A stretch of 64,000 nt of DNA from Lacticaseibacillus mingshuiensis (GTDB lineage: Bacteria > Bacillota > Bacilli > Lactobacillales > Lactobacillaceae), in the NCBI RefSeq assembly GCF_016861785.1, contig NZ_BOLS01000009.1, forward strand, positions 1 through 64,000. The letters run 5' to 3'. The notes beneath the pieces are model-generated. The model was given only the letters and a program-made list of their open reading frames with translations. It was not told where the DNA came from and searched no databases. The position numbers and the translations under genes are program-made. Position 1 is the first letter of the stretch, and every line of letters begins with the position of its first letter. This document shows, in pieces, positions 8,761 through 17,436 of this stretch.

Positions 8761-9954
8761 CAAAAGAAACAAATGAGCCTTCAACTAATTTTCAGTCCAT
8801 TTATCTCACAACTCGGCAGTGCGATCTATCTGCTCGGCCTCAACTGGCTGATCGTGCACGCGACCGGCGATACCAAATTGATCGGCCTCATCACCGGATT
8901 GGGCGGCATCTTCTTTGTCGTCGGCGATCTTGTGGCCGCCACCCTTGTCGATCACCATGATCGGAAAATGGTGATGGTGGGCGCCGATGCGATCTCAGCG
9001 GCCGCCTGTTTGATCGGCGCCTGGCTGATCGACCCCGCCCATCCACAGACATGGCTGTTGATCCTGATCACGGCCGTCTTGGACCTCCTGCTATCGATCA
9101 GCTATCCCGCCGCCAAAGCGATCACCCCAGACATCATCGCGCCGACTGCCCTGCAGCGCTTCAACGCGATCGCCAATTCCGTTTTCAGCCTCGCCAGCAT
9201 CGTTGCCCCGCTGGTCGGCGGCCTCCTACTGGCGAATCAGGCGTTGGACTTCAAGGGCTTCTTGATCATCAACGCCCTGTCCTTCATCGTGGCCGGCCTG
9301 CTCTCCTGGAGCATCCGCGCCCCACGCTTTCAGCCCGCTAACGAAAAAAGCAACATGCTTCGCGACACCATCACTGGCTTACGATTTGTGCTGGGTGAGG
9401 CCCACTTGCGCCTGATGATGATCGCGCTAGGGGCCTTCAATTTCTGTGCAGCCGGATTTCTCCTCACCGCGCCGTTCATCGCGGATACCATTTTCCAAGG
9501 ACGTGCCACAGCCTACAGCGAATTCCTGATGATGTCAGCGATCGGCGGTATGATCGGCGGCTCGCTCCTCGCCCTCCAGCGCCGTGCCGTCTCGGCCGTT
9601 CAAGTCTATGGCGAACAAGTGCTGTACGGCGTGCTGTTGATTCTCCTCGGCCTCTGGCTCCAGCATCCCTTTTGGCTGATCTGCGCCCTGATCAACGGCT
9701 TCGTCAACGGCCGCATGTTCGCCAGCCTTGCGACCTTGATGCAGGCCGCCACTCCGCGCGACATGCTCGGCCGCGTCTTCGGCCTGATCTTCCTGGTCTA
9801 CGACGGCGTCCAACCCCTCGGCAACTTCTTCTTCGGCGCATTTATCCACAACTGGGGCGCCCACACCTACCTCGTCCTGGGCGCGCTCCTAGTCATCGGC
9901 TTCACCCTCCTCATCACCCTAACCAGGCGCCTGTCGGAAGTGGCGGAAAAATAG
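8758..9954 (+). CDS. MFS transporter
   Basis: The product (398 aa) is a 12-helix major facilitator superfamily transporter. It has a loop DHHDRKMV after the second helix, in the position of the MFS motif A, and hydrophobic segments spread evenly over the length. Proteins of this type (MFS_3/enterobactin-exporter-like) are often drug or metabolite exporters; the substrate is not deducible. The start is fixed by an extended -10 promoter that ends seven bases upstream, implying a leaderless message. It is monocistronic and converges on metF, with a shared terminator at 10328-10370. Confidence 0.85.
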   Translation: MQKKQMSLQLIFSPFISQLGSAIYLLGLNWLIVHATGDTKLIGLITGLGGIFFVVGDLVAATLVDHHDRKMVMVGADAISAAACLIGAWLIDPAHPQTWLLILITAVLDLLLSISYPAAKAITPDIIAPTALQRFNAIANSVFSLASIVAPLVGGLLLANQALDFKGFLIINALSFIVAGLLSWSIRAPRFQPANEKSNMLRDTITGLRFVLGEAHLRLMMIALGAFNFCAAGFLLTAPFIADTIFQGRATAYSEFLMMSAIGGMIGGSLLALQRRAVSAVQVYGEQVLYGVLLILLGLWLQHPFWLICALINGFVNGRMFASLATLMQAATPRDMLGRVFGLIFLVYDGVQPLGNFFFGAFIHNWGAHTYLVLGALLVIGFTLLITLTRRLSEVAEK

Positions 9955-10146
9955 GAAGGCAAGGCTTCGGCAAAAAATGGCGAAAAGACCAATAATCAGC
10001 GGACAAAAGCTAACTAGCGCAAGAATAGTGGCATAGACACAACAAGTGTGACAATCTAGGCGGTCAAATAAATAGTGGAATGAAACGAAACTTTTACCAT
10101 TTCCACAGGTCCTCATTTCGATATGTTCATGGAATGCTGGATATGA
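9955..10146. other. Intergenic stretch without a recognised gene
   Basis: From the MFS stop codon to repeat B1 there is no credible coding frame, ribosome-binding site or hairpin with a T-run. The sequence is less GC-rich than the genes around it. Confidence 0.5.
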
Positions 10147-10293
10147 GGGTGGGCTCCGGCCAGAAACGGCTCAGCCCCCTCGTCGGTGTTAGCGGCTTGC
10201 CGCTTACACCGAAGGCAAGCTTTGAGACCGCGCACTTTGCGGGCTCAAAGTTGCCTGGGAGCGTTCCAGCCGATTTCTGGCCGGAGCCCACCC
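10147..10293. repeat. Family B branched palindromic repeat B1
   Basis: The outer arms GGGTGGGCTCCGGCCAGAAA and TTTCTGGCCGGAGCCCACCC pair perfectly. Inside are two further hairpins: TCGGTGT/ACACCGA around AGCGGC/CGCTT, and GCTTTGAG/CTCAAAGT enclosing CCGC/GCGG. The predicted shape is a branched, cruciform-like structure. Copies at 13906-14099 and 14548-14740 keep the pairing with changed bases. The sequence just outside, GGATATGAGG, is also shared. Confidence 0.85.
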
Positions 10294-10327
10294 GGGCGCT
10301 CAAATCAACTAAAGAAGTCGAATAACT

Positions 10328-10370
10328 CAAAAACGCACCCCATTCCAATCCGCGGAATGGGGTGCGTTTT
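10328..10370. terminator. Bidirectional terminator between the MFS gene and metF
   Basis: AAAACGCACCCCATTCC and GGAATGGGGTGCGTTTT form a perfect stem of 17 base pairs, with A-rich and T-rich ends that suit termination from both sides. Confidence 0.85.
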
Positions 10371-10383
10371 GATAGCCATTAGT

Positions 10384-11256
10384 TTATGCCCGCACCAACG
10401 TCTTCGTCGCTTGGACGATGCGACTTGCGACAGTCGGGTTGTCCATCGTGTAGATGTGGATCCCATCGACACCATGCACCAAAAGGTCGACGATCTGGTC
10501 GATCGCATATGCGATTCCGGCATCGCGCATCGCAACCGGATTATCCGCATACCGCGCCATCATGCTGGTGAATTTTTTCGGCAACGTCACCCCGCTCATC
10601 GTGGCCATCCGCTCGATCTGATGCTGATTGAGAACCGGCATGATGCCCGCCTCGATCGGCACCGTGATGCCCGCTTCCCGGCACTGCGCGACAAACTCAT
10701 AGAAACACTCATTGTCGAAAAACAGCTGGGAGATCAGCTGACTGCAGCCAGCATCGACCTTCTGCTTGAGAAAATGGATATCAGTGGCCAAGTCAGGTGA
10801 TTCCGGATGACACTCCGGGTAACACGCGCCGATCACATTGAAATCCCCCACCGCATGAATGTGGCGGATCAAGTCGCTGGCATGGGGAAAATCATCGCTG
10901 AGCCGGCCGTTCTTTGGGATGTCTCCGCGCAGTGCCAGAATATTTTCCACCCCAGCCGCCTTAAATTCACCCAGCAGTGTATCCACCGCCTGGGCATCCA
11001 GCTGCGCCGCGGGCAAATGGGCGACACTTTCGATTCCGTAACGTTTTTTGATCAACGAAGCCAGCTCAAGCGTCCCATTTTGCCGGCGCGAGCCACCAGC
11101 GCCAAAGGTCACCGAGACAAAATCGGGGCCAAGTGCACTGATCGCATCCATCGTGCCGGCGATCCGGTCAAAATCCTCATCCGGCGTTTTGCGGCGCGGC
11201 GGGAATAATTCAAAAGAGATGACCTGATGTTGATCAAACAGTCGGTTGACTTTCAT
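10384..11256 (-). CDS. metF: Methylenetetrahydrofolate reductase
   Basis: The enzyme (290 aa) reduces 5,10-methylene-THF to 5-methyl-THF, the methyl donor used by MetE. Visible family blocks are ISFELFPPR near the N-terminus, [11 protein letters not shown] and ILALRGDIP, with the usual TIM-barrel length. Its start overlaps the end of metE by 23 bases in a different frame, and GGAA precedes it at a workable distance, so translation is probably coupled. Together with metE it forms the last step of methionine synthesis, and both should be under the Met T-box at 13545-13835. Confidence 0.94.
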   Translation of the reverse strand: MKVNRLFDQHQVISFELFPPRRKTPDEDFDRIAGTMDAISALGPDFVSVTFGAGGSRRQNGTLELASLIKKRYGIESVAHLPAAQLDAQAVDTLLGEFKAAGVENILALRGDIPKNGRLSDDFPHASDLIRHIHAVGDFNVIGACYPECHPESPDLATDIHFLKQKVDAGCSQLISQLFFDNECFYEFVAQCREAGITVPIEAGIMPVLNQHQIERMATMSGVTLPKKFTSMMARYADNPVAMRDAGIAYAIDQIVDLLVHGVDGIHIYTMDNPTVASRIVQATKTLVRA

Positions 11257-13516
11257 GAGCGAGTTCCTTCCGTACTTGCTTCGTGGCCGCGACCAGATTC
11301 TTCAAGCTGGCCAAGACCTCTGGCTCCTCGCGCGTCTTCAGCCCGCAACCCGGATTGATCCAGACTTGTTCTTGTGGCAGGCGCGCCAGAATCTTATGAA
11401 TGATGGTGACGATCTCATCTTCAGAAGGCACCCGCGGCGAGTGGATATCGTAAACGCCAGGGCCGACTTCCGTTTCAAAATGCGTGTCGTGCAAAATATC
11501 CAGCAGCGTCAGATCCGCCCGAGCAGCCTCAAACGAGATCACATCGGCATCCAAGGCATCGATCGCCTCAATGATATCGCCGAATTCCGAGTAGCACATA
11601 TGGGTGTGGATCTGCGTGGTCGGCTGGACCTTTGAGGAAACCAGCCGGAATACCGGCACCGCCCAGTCAAGATACTTGCTGAACCAGTCTTTTTTGCGCA
11701 GCGGCAGATTTTCGCGCAGCGCAGGTTCGTCGATCTGAATGATCTTGATCCCGTGTTTTTCCAGATCAAGAGTCTCATCGGCCAGCGCCAGCGCGATCTG
11801 TTCGGTAGACAGCTTCGGCGACACGTCCTCGCGTGGGAACGACCAGTTGAGAATCGTCACCGGCCCCGTCAGCATCCCCTTCACCGGCTTGTCGGTCAGG
11901 CTCTGCGCGTACACCGTCTCCGCCACCGTGATCGGATGTGTGCCTGCCACGTCACCCCAGATGATCGGCGGCTTGACCCCACGCGTGCCATAACTTTGGA
12001 CCCAGCCGTTTGCGGTGAAGCGGAATCCTTCGAGCTCATCGCCGAAGTATTCGACCATGTCGTTACGCTCGAATTCGCCGTGCACCAACACATCCAGCCC
12101 GAGTTCCTCCTGAATATCGATCCAGCGCTTGGTCTCCGCGCGGTTGAACGCCGTGTATTCTTCCTCGGAGATCTCGCCTTTGCGGAACTTCGCCCGGTTT
12201 TTGCGCACCGCCGGGGTCTGCGGGAACGAGCCGATCGTTGTGGTTGGCAAAACAGGCAGGTGGAACTCTTTTGCCTGGAGGGCCAACCGCTCTTTGCGTG
12301 CTGGTTGCCGCTCGTAGTCTTCTGGCTTGAGTGCCGCGATCTTCGCATTGATCGCTGCGTTTTCCTGATAGCGTGGCTTGGAAAATAGCGTTTCGTTGGC
12401 TTGCAGCGCGGCGTTATCGCCATTACGGGCGGCATCCAGATCAGCCAGCTCCGTCAATTTTTCCTCGGCGAATGCGAGGTACTGCAGCTCTTCCGGTGCA
12501 ATCTGATCCTCATTGCGCGTCGTGTATGGCACATGCAGCAGCGAGCAGGATGTTGACAGCACCAGCTGCGGCGCCACCTGATCGAGCTGCGCCAGCGTGG
12601 CCAGCGCCTGATCATAATTCGTCCGCCAAATGTTTTTCCCATTCACGATGCCGGCAAACAGCACCTTGTCTTCTGGAAAACCGGCAGAGGTGACCAGATC
12701 CAGATTGGCCTTGCCTTCGATGAAATCAAGGCCGAGCCCATCAAACGGCAGCGACGCCAGCACGCTCAGCGCATCCGTCACATCGCCAAAATATGTCTGC
12801 GCCAAGATCTTCGCGCCGTGCTTGTGCGCCAAGAGCGGCTGGTACAGGCTCGTGAACAGCGCCTTGTCCGCGATCGTCTGATCATAGACCAGCGCCGGTT
12901 CGTCCAGCTGGATCCACTCCGCACCAAGCGACGCGAGCTTGGCAATGATCTCGCTGTACGCATCGATCAAAGCCGGCACAAAGTCTTCGGCCTGCTTGCC
13001 ATCCAAGAAGCGGCTCAACTGAAGCAGCGTGTACGGGCCCACGAGCGCCGGCCGGGCATTGAGCCCCTGTTCCTTGGCGTCCTTGAATTGGGCAAACAGC
13101 TGCCAATCGCCGACCTTGATCTGCGTATCCGCATCAAATTCCGGCACCAGATAATGGTAGTTCGTGTTGAACCACTTCTTCATCGACAGGGCCTTCACAT
13201 CTCCAGCCGGCCCCTGATAGCCGCGGGCCAGCGCGAAGTATTCCGCAAGCGGCGACAAGCCCAGCGCCTGGTAACGCTTCGGCACGATGTTCAGCAAAAA
13301 CGCGGTGTCCAGCGTGGTGTCAAAGAAGGAAAAATCGCCCGTCGGAATCTGATCCAACCCAGTGGCCTTCAGCGTCGCCCAATTTTTGTCGCGTAGGTCC
13401 TTTGCCGCCTTCAACAACTCGTCTTCAGTCAACTGATGCTTGAAAAATTTCTGGGTGGCAAACTTCAATTCGCGGTGCTCGCCGATGCGTGGGTAGCCGA
13501 TGATCGTTTTTGTCAT
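11234..13516 (-). CDS. metE: Cobalamin-independent methionine synthase
   Basis: MetE (760 aa) transfers the methyl group of 5-methyl-tetrahydropteroyl-triglutamate to homocysteine. The N-terminal half starts [14 protein letters not shown]; the C-terminal catalytic half carries the zinc ligands in [11 protein letters not shown] and in [10 protein letters not shown], both intact. Length is normal for the two-barrel enzyme. The start at 13516 has AAAGGAG upstream. The gene overlaps metF by 23 bases. A T-box leader precedes it, so expression should respond to uncharged tRNA-Met. Confidence 0.96.
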   Translation of the reverse strand: MTKTIIGYPRIGEHRELKFATQKFFKHQLTEDELLKAAKDLRDKNWATLKATGLDQIPTGDFSFFDTTLDTAFLLNIVPKRYQALGLSPLAEYFALARGYQGPAGDVKALSMKKWFNTNYHYLVPEFDADTQIKVGDWQLFAQFKDAKEQGLNARPALVGPYTLLQLSRFLDGKQAEDFVPALIDAYSEIIAKLASLGAEWIQLDEPALVYDQTIADKALFTSLYQPLLAHKHGAKILAQTYFGDVTDALSVLASLPFDGLGLDFIEGKANLDLVTSAGFPEDKVLFAGIVNGKNIWRTNYDQALATLAQLDQVAPQLVLSTSCSLLHVPYTTRNEDQIAPEELQYLAFAEEKLTELADLDAARNGDNAALQANETLFSKPRYQENAAINAKIAALKPEDYERQPARKERLALQAKEFHLPVLPTTTIGSFPQTPAVRKNRAKFRKGEISEEEYTAFNRAETKRWIDIQEELGLDVLVHGEFERNDMVEYFGDELEGFRFTANGWVQSYGTRGVKPPIIWGDVAGTHPITVAETVYAQSLTDKPVKGMLTGPVTILNWSFPREDVSPKLSTEQIALALADETLDLEKHGIKIIQIDEPALRENLPLRKKDWFSKYLDWAVPVFRLVSSKVQPTTQIHTHMCYSEFGDIIEAIDALDADVISFEAARADLTLLDILHDTHFETEVGPGVYDIHSPRVPSEDEIVTIIHKILARLPQEQVWINPGCGLKTREEPEVLASLKNLVAATKQVRKELAHESQPTV

Positions 13517-13541
13517 AATGTGTCTTCTCCTTTGCGCGATA

Positions 13542-13835
13542 AAAAGAAAAAAGCCGTCCCCGCCGCATACAAATGTATGCAGCAAGGACAGCTCAGCTGT
13601 GGTACCACCTTGGTTTACAACACGCTTGCACGTGTTGCCTCTACCGGTCCGGCCAAATTGGCGAGACCTGCACGCTGTAATGGGCGTCCCCATGACCGGC
13701 TTGCCGAAACTCGCCGATCAAGCGCTGACCAAGACCATCTTCATGCGCACCTTTTTGCTGGCTTGCACCGCCTGCAGCTCGCTAAGAAAAAGGCCACGCA
13801 CTACTCATCTTTTTAATCGCTTTATCATGTTGAGG
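13542..13835 (-). promoter_or_regulatory. T-box riboswitch leader of metE-metF
   Basis: On the minus strand the conserved T-box AAGGTGGTACCACAG spans about 13609-13595 and is followed by a terminator whose arms include GCTGTCC/GGGACGGC and GCATAC/GTATGC, then a T-run. Upstream, CCTTTTT pairs with AAAAAGG in the likely Stem I. An ATG triplet in GCGCATGAAG (13744-13742) lies on the 3' side of that stem, where the specifier codon is expected, which would fit tRNA-Met. Met-specific T-boxes on methionine genes are known in Lactobacillales. The exact specifier position is an inference. Confidence 0.88.
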
Positions 13836-13838
13836 CCC

Positions 13839-13867
13839 ATCTTACTCACTAACCGGCTGGCTGTCAA
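13839..13867 (-). promoter_or_regulatory. Promoter of the metE T-box leader
   Basis: TTGACA (13867-13862) and TAAGAT (13844-13839) are separated by 17 bases, a near-consensus sigma-A promoter placing the transcript start near 13832, just ahead of the T-box. Confidence 0.75.
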
Positions 13868-13905
13868 GCGTTTGTTTTTTAGTGTAGTGGTCAGTGAAAA
13901 GATTC

Positions 13906-14099
13906 GGGTGTGCTCCGGCCAGAAACGGCTGGAACGCTCCCAAGCAACTTTATGCCCGCAAAGACCACGGTCATAAATCTTGCTTTCGGTGTAAGCGGCA
14001 CAGCCGCTAACACCGACGAGGGGGCTTGCTCTTGGCGTTAGGCATTTATGCGTTACGCCAAGACATGCGAAGCGAGCCATTTCTGGCCGGAGCCCACCC
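13906..14099. repeat. Family B branched palindromic repeat B2
   Basis: This copy is in the opposite orientation to B1 and B3 and is longer (194 bases). Outer arms are GGGTGTGCTCCGGCCAGAAA and TTTCTGGCCGGAGCCCACCC with one mismatch. It has the same TCGGTGT/ACACCGA inner hairpin and an additional hairpin, CTTGGCGTTAGGC with GCGTTACGCCAAG. It lies directly upstream of the metE promoter. Confidence 0.85.
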
Positions 14100-14547
14100 T
14101 TACATCCAACACTGTAACGACACTTCAAGACGCTTGTCAGGTCAGCCGGCAGTAATTGAGGCGTATTGCTGATCAGCAATAGCTCCCAAAGAGCCAATAG
14201 AGATGTGATTCTTTTTTAAGCCCATTGCGTAACCTCACCAAACTATCTATATGGATGAAGGTAGCCTGATTCGCGCAAATAAGCCCTGACAGAAAGGGGT
14301 GAGGCACCAGGCACACTTAGTAGAAGTGATTGTAGCCAGAAGGCAAGCACTACCGCCACTCTTTGCCGTCCAAAAGCACGAAGCGGCCACTAGGCAATTC
14401 CCCATAGCAAAACTTGCCACACAAGCAGCCACTCGACGGAACGCCGGGTATCCTCACATCCTCAATGCTCAGTTCTTATCCTCATCACCAAACGTATCGG
14501 CTCTGTCAGCTGCCCCTTCGCCAAAATTTCTTTGTTGCTGGATGTGA
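14100..14547. other. Non-coding or degenerate stretch between repeats B2 and B3
   Basis: No convincing gene is seen in these 450 bases. On the minus strand a 27-codon frame beginning near 14232 (MGLKKNHISIGSLG and on) has a GGTGAGG sequence before its ATG, but nothing supports that it is translated. Other open frames here are short and of odd composition. Confidence 0.4.
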
Positions 14548-14740
14548 GGGTGGGCTGGCGCCAGAAATGGCTCGCTTCGCATGTCCGGGCGTAAGACGTA
14601 AACGCCTAACGCCCGAATCAAGCCCCCTCGTCGTTGTTAGCGGCTTGCCGCTTACAACGAAAGTGAGCTTTAAGACCGCGGTCTGTGCGGGCTTAAAGTC
14701 ACTTGGGAGCGTTCCAGCCATTTCTGGCGCCAGCCCACCC
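14548..14740. repeat. Family B branched palindromic repeat B3
   Basis: Outer arms GGGTGGGCTGGCGCCAGAAA and TTTCTGGCGCCAGCCCACCC pair perfectly. Compared with B1, CTCCGGCCAG has become CTGGCGCCAG and the opposite arm has changed to match. The inner hairpin reads TCGTTGT/ACAACGA in place of TCGGTGT/ACACCGA, again with both sides changed. An extra arm GGGCGTAAGACG/CGCCTAACGCCC matches the extra arm of B2. Confidence 0.85.
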
Positions 14741-14793
14741 GCAAGCCCACCGGGCGCGCCCAAACCCACAACAAAAAAAATTTTCAGGCGCTG

Positions 14794-14822
14794 TTGACAA
14801 AGCCGATAAAAGCCGCTACGCT
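14794..14822 (+). promoter_or_regulatory. Promoter of the ABC transporter T-box leader
   Basis: TTGACA (14794-14799) and TACGCT (14817-14822) are spaced by 17 bases. The same -10 hexamer TACGCT occurs in the mapA and malL promoters of this window. Confidence 0.65.
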
Positions 14823-14828
14823 TACATA

Positions 14829-15112
14829 CAATAAGTACGACATGAGGATGAGTAGGTACGGCTAGCGCGTTCAGAGAGCTTGCGGGTGGTGGAAGCAAGT
14901 GGTTGCGGCGTAGCGAATATGGTTCTCAAGAGTTTTGGCAGTGAGCTTCGGTCAGCTGTCAGCGGGCACTCCCGTTATCGAGTCGGCATATGTTTGTATG
15001 CTTAAGGGAGCGCATTTTGCACTCTGAACCAAGGTGGTACCACGAAGCGATTTCGTCCTTGTCCAGTATTTTCGGGCAAGCACGAGATCGTTTTTCTTTG
15101 TCTCAATCGTCA
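14829..15112 (+). promoter_or_regulatory. T-box riboswitch leader of the amino acid ABC operon
   Basis: The T-box AAGGTGGTACCACG lies at 15031-15044, followed by a terminator with arms GATTTCGTCCTTGTCC and GGGCAAGCACGAGATC and a T-run at about 15093. The upstream half shows typical Stem I features: GATGAGTAGGTAC and AGAGAGCTTGCGGGTGGTGG. The specifier region reads GTAGCGAATATGGTTC. AUG (14919-14921) would make it methionine-specific, consistent with the operon; UAU one base earlier cannot be excluded. Confidence 0.88.
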
Positions 15113-15124
15113 GGAGGAAAAAAC

Positions 15125-15838
15125 ATGGTCCAACAGATCTTCAACGAATATCTTCCCAATATGATCAAAGCCGGTCTGCAATACACGATTCCCATTGCGG
15201 TCGTGTCCTTCATTCTCGGGCTCATCTTGGCCCTGTTGGTCGCGCTGGCCCGCATTTCCCAGCTCGGCGGCGCGTTCAAGATCGTCAAAGGCATCTCGAG
15301 TTTTTATGTCTGGCTGTTTCGCAGCACCCCGCTGCTCGTTCAGTTGTTCATTGTGTATTTCGGCTTGCCGTATCTGAAAATTGCCGGGATCTTCCCTGAC
15401 GGCATCAAACTTGACCCCGTGGTGGCCGGCATCATCACCTTTTCGCTGAACACCGGGGCGTATTGTTCGGAGACTATTCGCGCCGCCATTTTATCCATTC
15501 CGACTGGCCAGTGGGAAGCCGCCTTTGCGATCGGGATGAAGCGTAGTTTGGTCCTGCGCCGCATTATTTTGCCCCAAGCGCTCCGAACCGCCGTGCCGCC
15601 GCTCTCCAATTCCTTCATCGGCTTGGTGAAGGACACGAGCCTGGCCGCGTCGATCACCCTGGTGGAAATGTTCCAAGTCTCCCAGCAATACGCGGGGGAA
15701 AATTACCAACCGCTGATGATGTACAGCCTGGTCGCCCTGCTGTACGCCGTGATCTGTACGATCTTGACATGGCTGCAGAGTTACCTTGAAAAAGTGACAT
15801 CCAAGCACATCACAGCCGGTGAAGGAGGTGCAAACTGA
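15125..15838 (+). CDS. Polar amino acid ABC transporter permease (probably cystine or methionine)
   Basis: The protein (237 aa) is a HisM/GlnP-type inner-membrane permease with about five helices. The coupling loop GQWEAAFAIGMKRSLVLRR matches the EAA motif that contacts the ATPase. AGGAGG lies before the start at 15125. Its stop codon overlaps the ATPase start (ATGA). The T-box leader and the downstream cystathionine lyase/synthase gene point to a sulfur amino acid as substrate; cystine (TcyB/TcyL-like) is most likely, but this is inferred from context only. Confidence 0.88.
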   Translation: MVQQIFNEYLPNMIKAGLQYTIPIAVVSFILGLILALLVALARISQLGGAFKIVKGISSFYVWLFRSTPLLVQLFIVYFGLPYLKIAGIFPDGIKLDPVVAGIITFSLNTGAYCSETIRAAILSIPTGQWEAAFAIGMKRSLVLRRIILPQALRTAVPPLSNSFIGLVKDTSLAASITLVEMFQVSQQYAGENYQPLMMYSLVALLYAVICTILTWLQSYLEKVTSKHITAGEGGAN

Positions 15839-16578
15839 TGCTCAAGCTCAGTCATGTCAATAAAACATTCGGCGAAACGCCCGTGTTGAAGGATCTGTCC
15901 ACGGAATTTCCTGAGCAACAGACCACCGTGGTCCTTGGCCCCAGTGGTTCGGGGAAATCCACCATGTTGCGCAGTCTCAACTTGCTGGAGCGTCCGGAGT
16001 CGGGCATCTATGACTGCGACGATCTGCAGATCGATTTTGCCAAGCCCATCACGAGCAAGACCACGCTGGAAGTGCGCCAGCGCACCGAAATGGTGTTCCA
16101 GAGCTTCAACCTGTTTCCCCATTTCTCCGTTCTGCAAAATGTGATCGAGGGGCCCGTCCATGTGCTGCATCAATCAAAAGATGCGGCCACCAAAGAAGCG
16201 CTGACGTTGCTGGATTCCGTCGGCCTGCTCGACAAGGCGGATGCGTATCCAGTCGAACTTTCCGGCGGCCAGTCCCAGCGTGTGGCGATCGCCCGCAGTT
16301 TGGCCATGCATCCGCAATACATTTTGCTGGATGAGCCAACTTCGGCGCTGGACCCAGAGCTTGAGCTTGAAGTGTTGAAGGTGCTGCTGGCGATTCATGA
16401 TCAGAACCAATCAATGATCATCGTCACCCACAACATGGCCTTTGCCCAGCGCGTCGCCAATAAGATCCTGTTCATCGAAAATGGCGATGCGCTGTACGAC
16501 GGGCCCACGGATGGCTTTTTCCATTCGACGAACGACCGCATCAAGAGCTTCATCGATTCAATGACTTTCTCAATTTAA
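15838..16578 (+). CDS. Polar amino acid ABC transporter ATP-binding protein
   Basis: This cytoplasmic ATPase (246 aa) energises the permease at 15125-15838. It carries the Walker A GPSGSGKST (residues 35-43), the Q-loop in MVFQSFNLFPH, the signature LSGGQSQR, the Walker B ILLDEPTSALD and the switch histidine in IVTHNM. Length and motif order are normal for the polar amino acid uptake family. Translation is coupled to the permease by a four-base overlap. Confidence 0.94.
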   Translation: MLKLSHVNKTFGETPVLKDLSTEFPEQQTTVVLGPSGSGKSTMLRSLNLLERPESGIYDCDDLQIDFAKPITSKTTLEVRQRTEMVFQSFNLFPHFSVLQNVIEGPVHVLHQSKDAATKEALTLLDSVGLLDKADAYPVELSGGQSQRVAIARSLAMHPQYILLDEPTSALDPELELEVLKVLLAIHDQNQSMIIVTHNMAFAQRVANKILFIENGDALYDGPTDGFFHSTNDRIKSFIDSMTFSI

Positions 16579-16591
16579 GGAGCGTTTCAAT

Positions 16592-17413
16592 ATGAAGAAA
16601 ACAATTATCCGTACCCTCGCCTCTGTTGCCGGCCTCGCTGTCATTGCCCTGGGCCTTGCCGCTTGCGGCAGCAGCTCCAGTTCTAGCTCAAAGGGTGACA
16701 CCGTGGATTCCGAACTGGTCTCCAAAGGCAAGCTGACGGTCGGCCTTGAAGGCACCTACGCCCCTTATTCCTATCGCGCCAATGGCAAGCTGACCGGCTT
16801 TGAAGTCGATCTGTCCAAGGCCATTGCGAAGAAATTGGGGCTGACTGCCGATTTCAAGCCGACCAAGTGGGACAGCCTGATTCAAGGCGTTGGCTCCGGC
16901 CGTTTTGATATCTCACTGAACAACATCACCGAGACCCCGGAACGGGCGAAGGCCTATTCCTTCAGTACCCCATACGTTTACTCGCGCTATGTTCTGATCA
17001 CCAAAAAGGGCAACAAGGACATCACCAAGATCGCCGACATCAAGGGCAAGAAAACCGCTGATGCGACCGGCTCCGATAACGAAGCGTTGGCCAAGAAATT
17101 CGGTGCGACCGTTGTGCCAAGTCAGGAATTCACCACATCCCTGCAGCTCGTGAAGGATGGGCGCGCGGATGCGACGATCAACGCCGTTTCGGCCTGGAGC
17201 ACCTACGCCAAGACCGAGGACACTTCGGCATGGACTGCCACTGAGATTCCGTCCAGCGACGTCCCGGCTGCCAAGATCGCCGCGCTGTTGAACAAGAAGA
17301 GCACCGCGCTGACCAAGGCCGTCAACAAGGCGATCAAGGAACTCCGCGAAGACGGCACGTTGACCAAGCTTTCCAAGCAATACTTCAACGCTGACATCAC
17401 GGAAGACAAGTAA
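16592..17413 (+). CDS. Amino acid ABC transporter substrate-binding lipoprotein
   Basis: The protein (273 aa) has a lipoprotein signal peptide ending in the lipobox LAAC (Cys at about residue 25), then a Ser-rich linker, then a bilobed family 3 solute-binding domain (LTVGLEGTYAPYSYRANGKL and GFEVDLSKAIAKKLG). It would capture the substrate outside the membrane for the preceding permease/ATPase pair, 13 bases upstream. The binding pocket resembles cystine/polar amino acid binders, but the ligand cannot be assigned by eye. Confidence 0.92.
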   Translation: MKKTIIRTLASVAGLAVIALGLAACGSSSSSSSKGDTVDSELVSKGKLTVGLEGTYAPYSYRANGKLTGFEVDLSKAIAKKLGLTADFKPTKWDSLIQGVGSGRFDISLNNITETPERAKAYSFSTPYVYSRYVLITKKGNKDITKIADIKGKKTADATGSDNEALAKKFGATVVPSQEFTTSLQLVKDGRADATINAVSAWSTYAKTEDTSAWTATEIPSSDVPAAKIAALLNKKSTALTKAVNKAIKELREDGTLTKLSKQYFNADITEDK

Positions 17414-17436
17414 GTTAATAGAAAGAAGTCTGCTTT

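Noticed and set aside
14247-14432. 61-codon frame between repeats B2 and B3 as a transposase fragment
   Set aside because: Cys/Ser/Ala-rich sequence without any transposase motif; likely chance.
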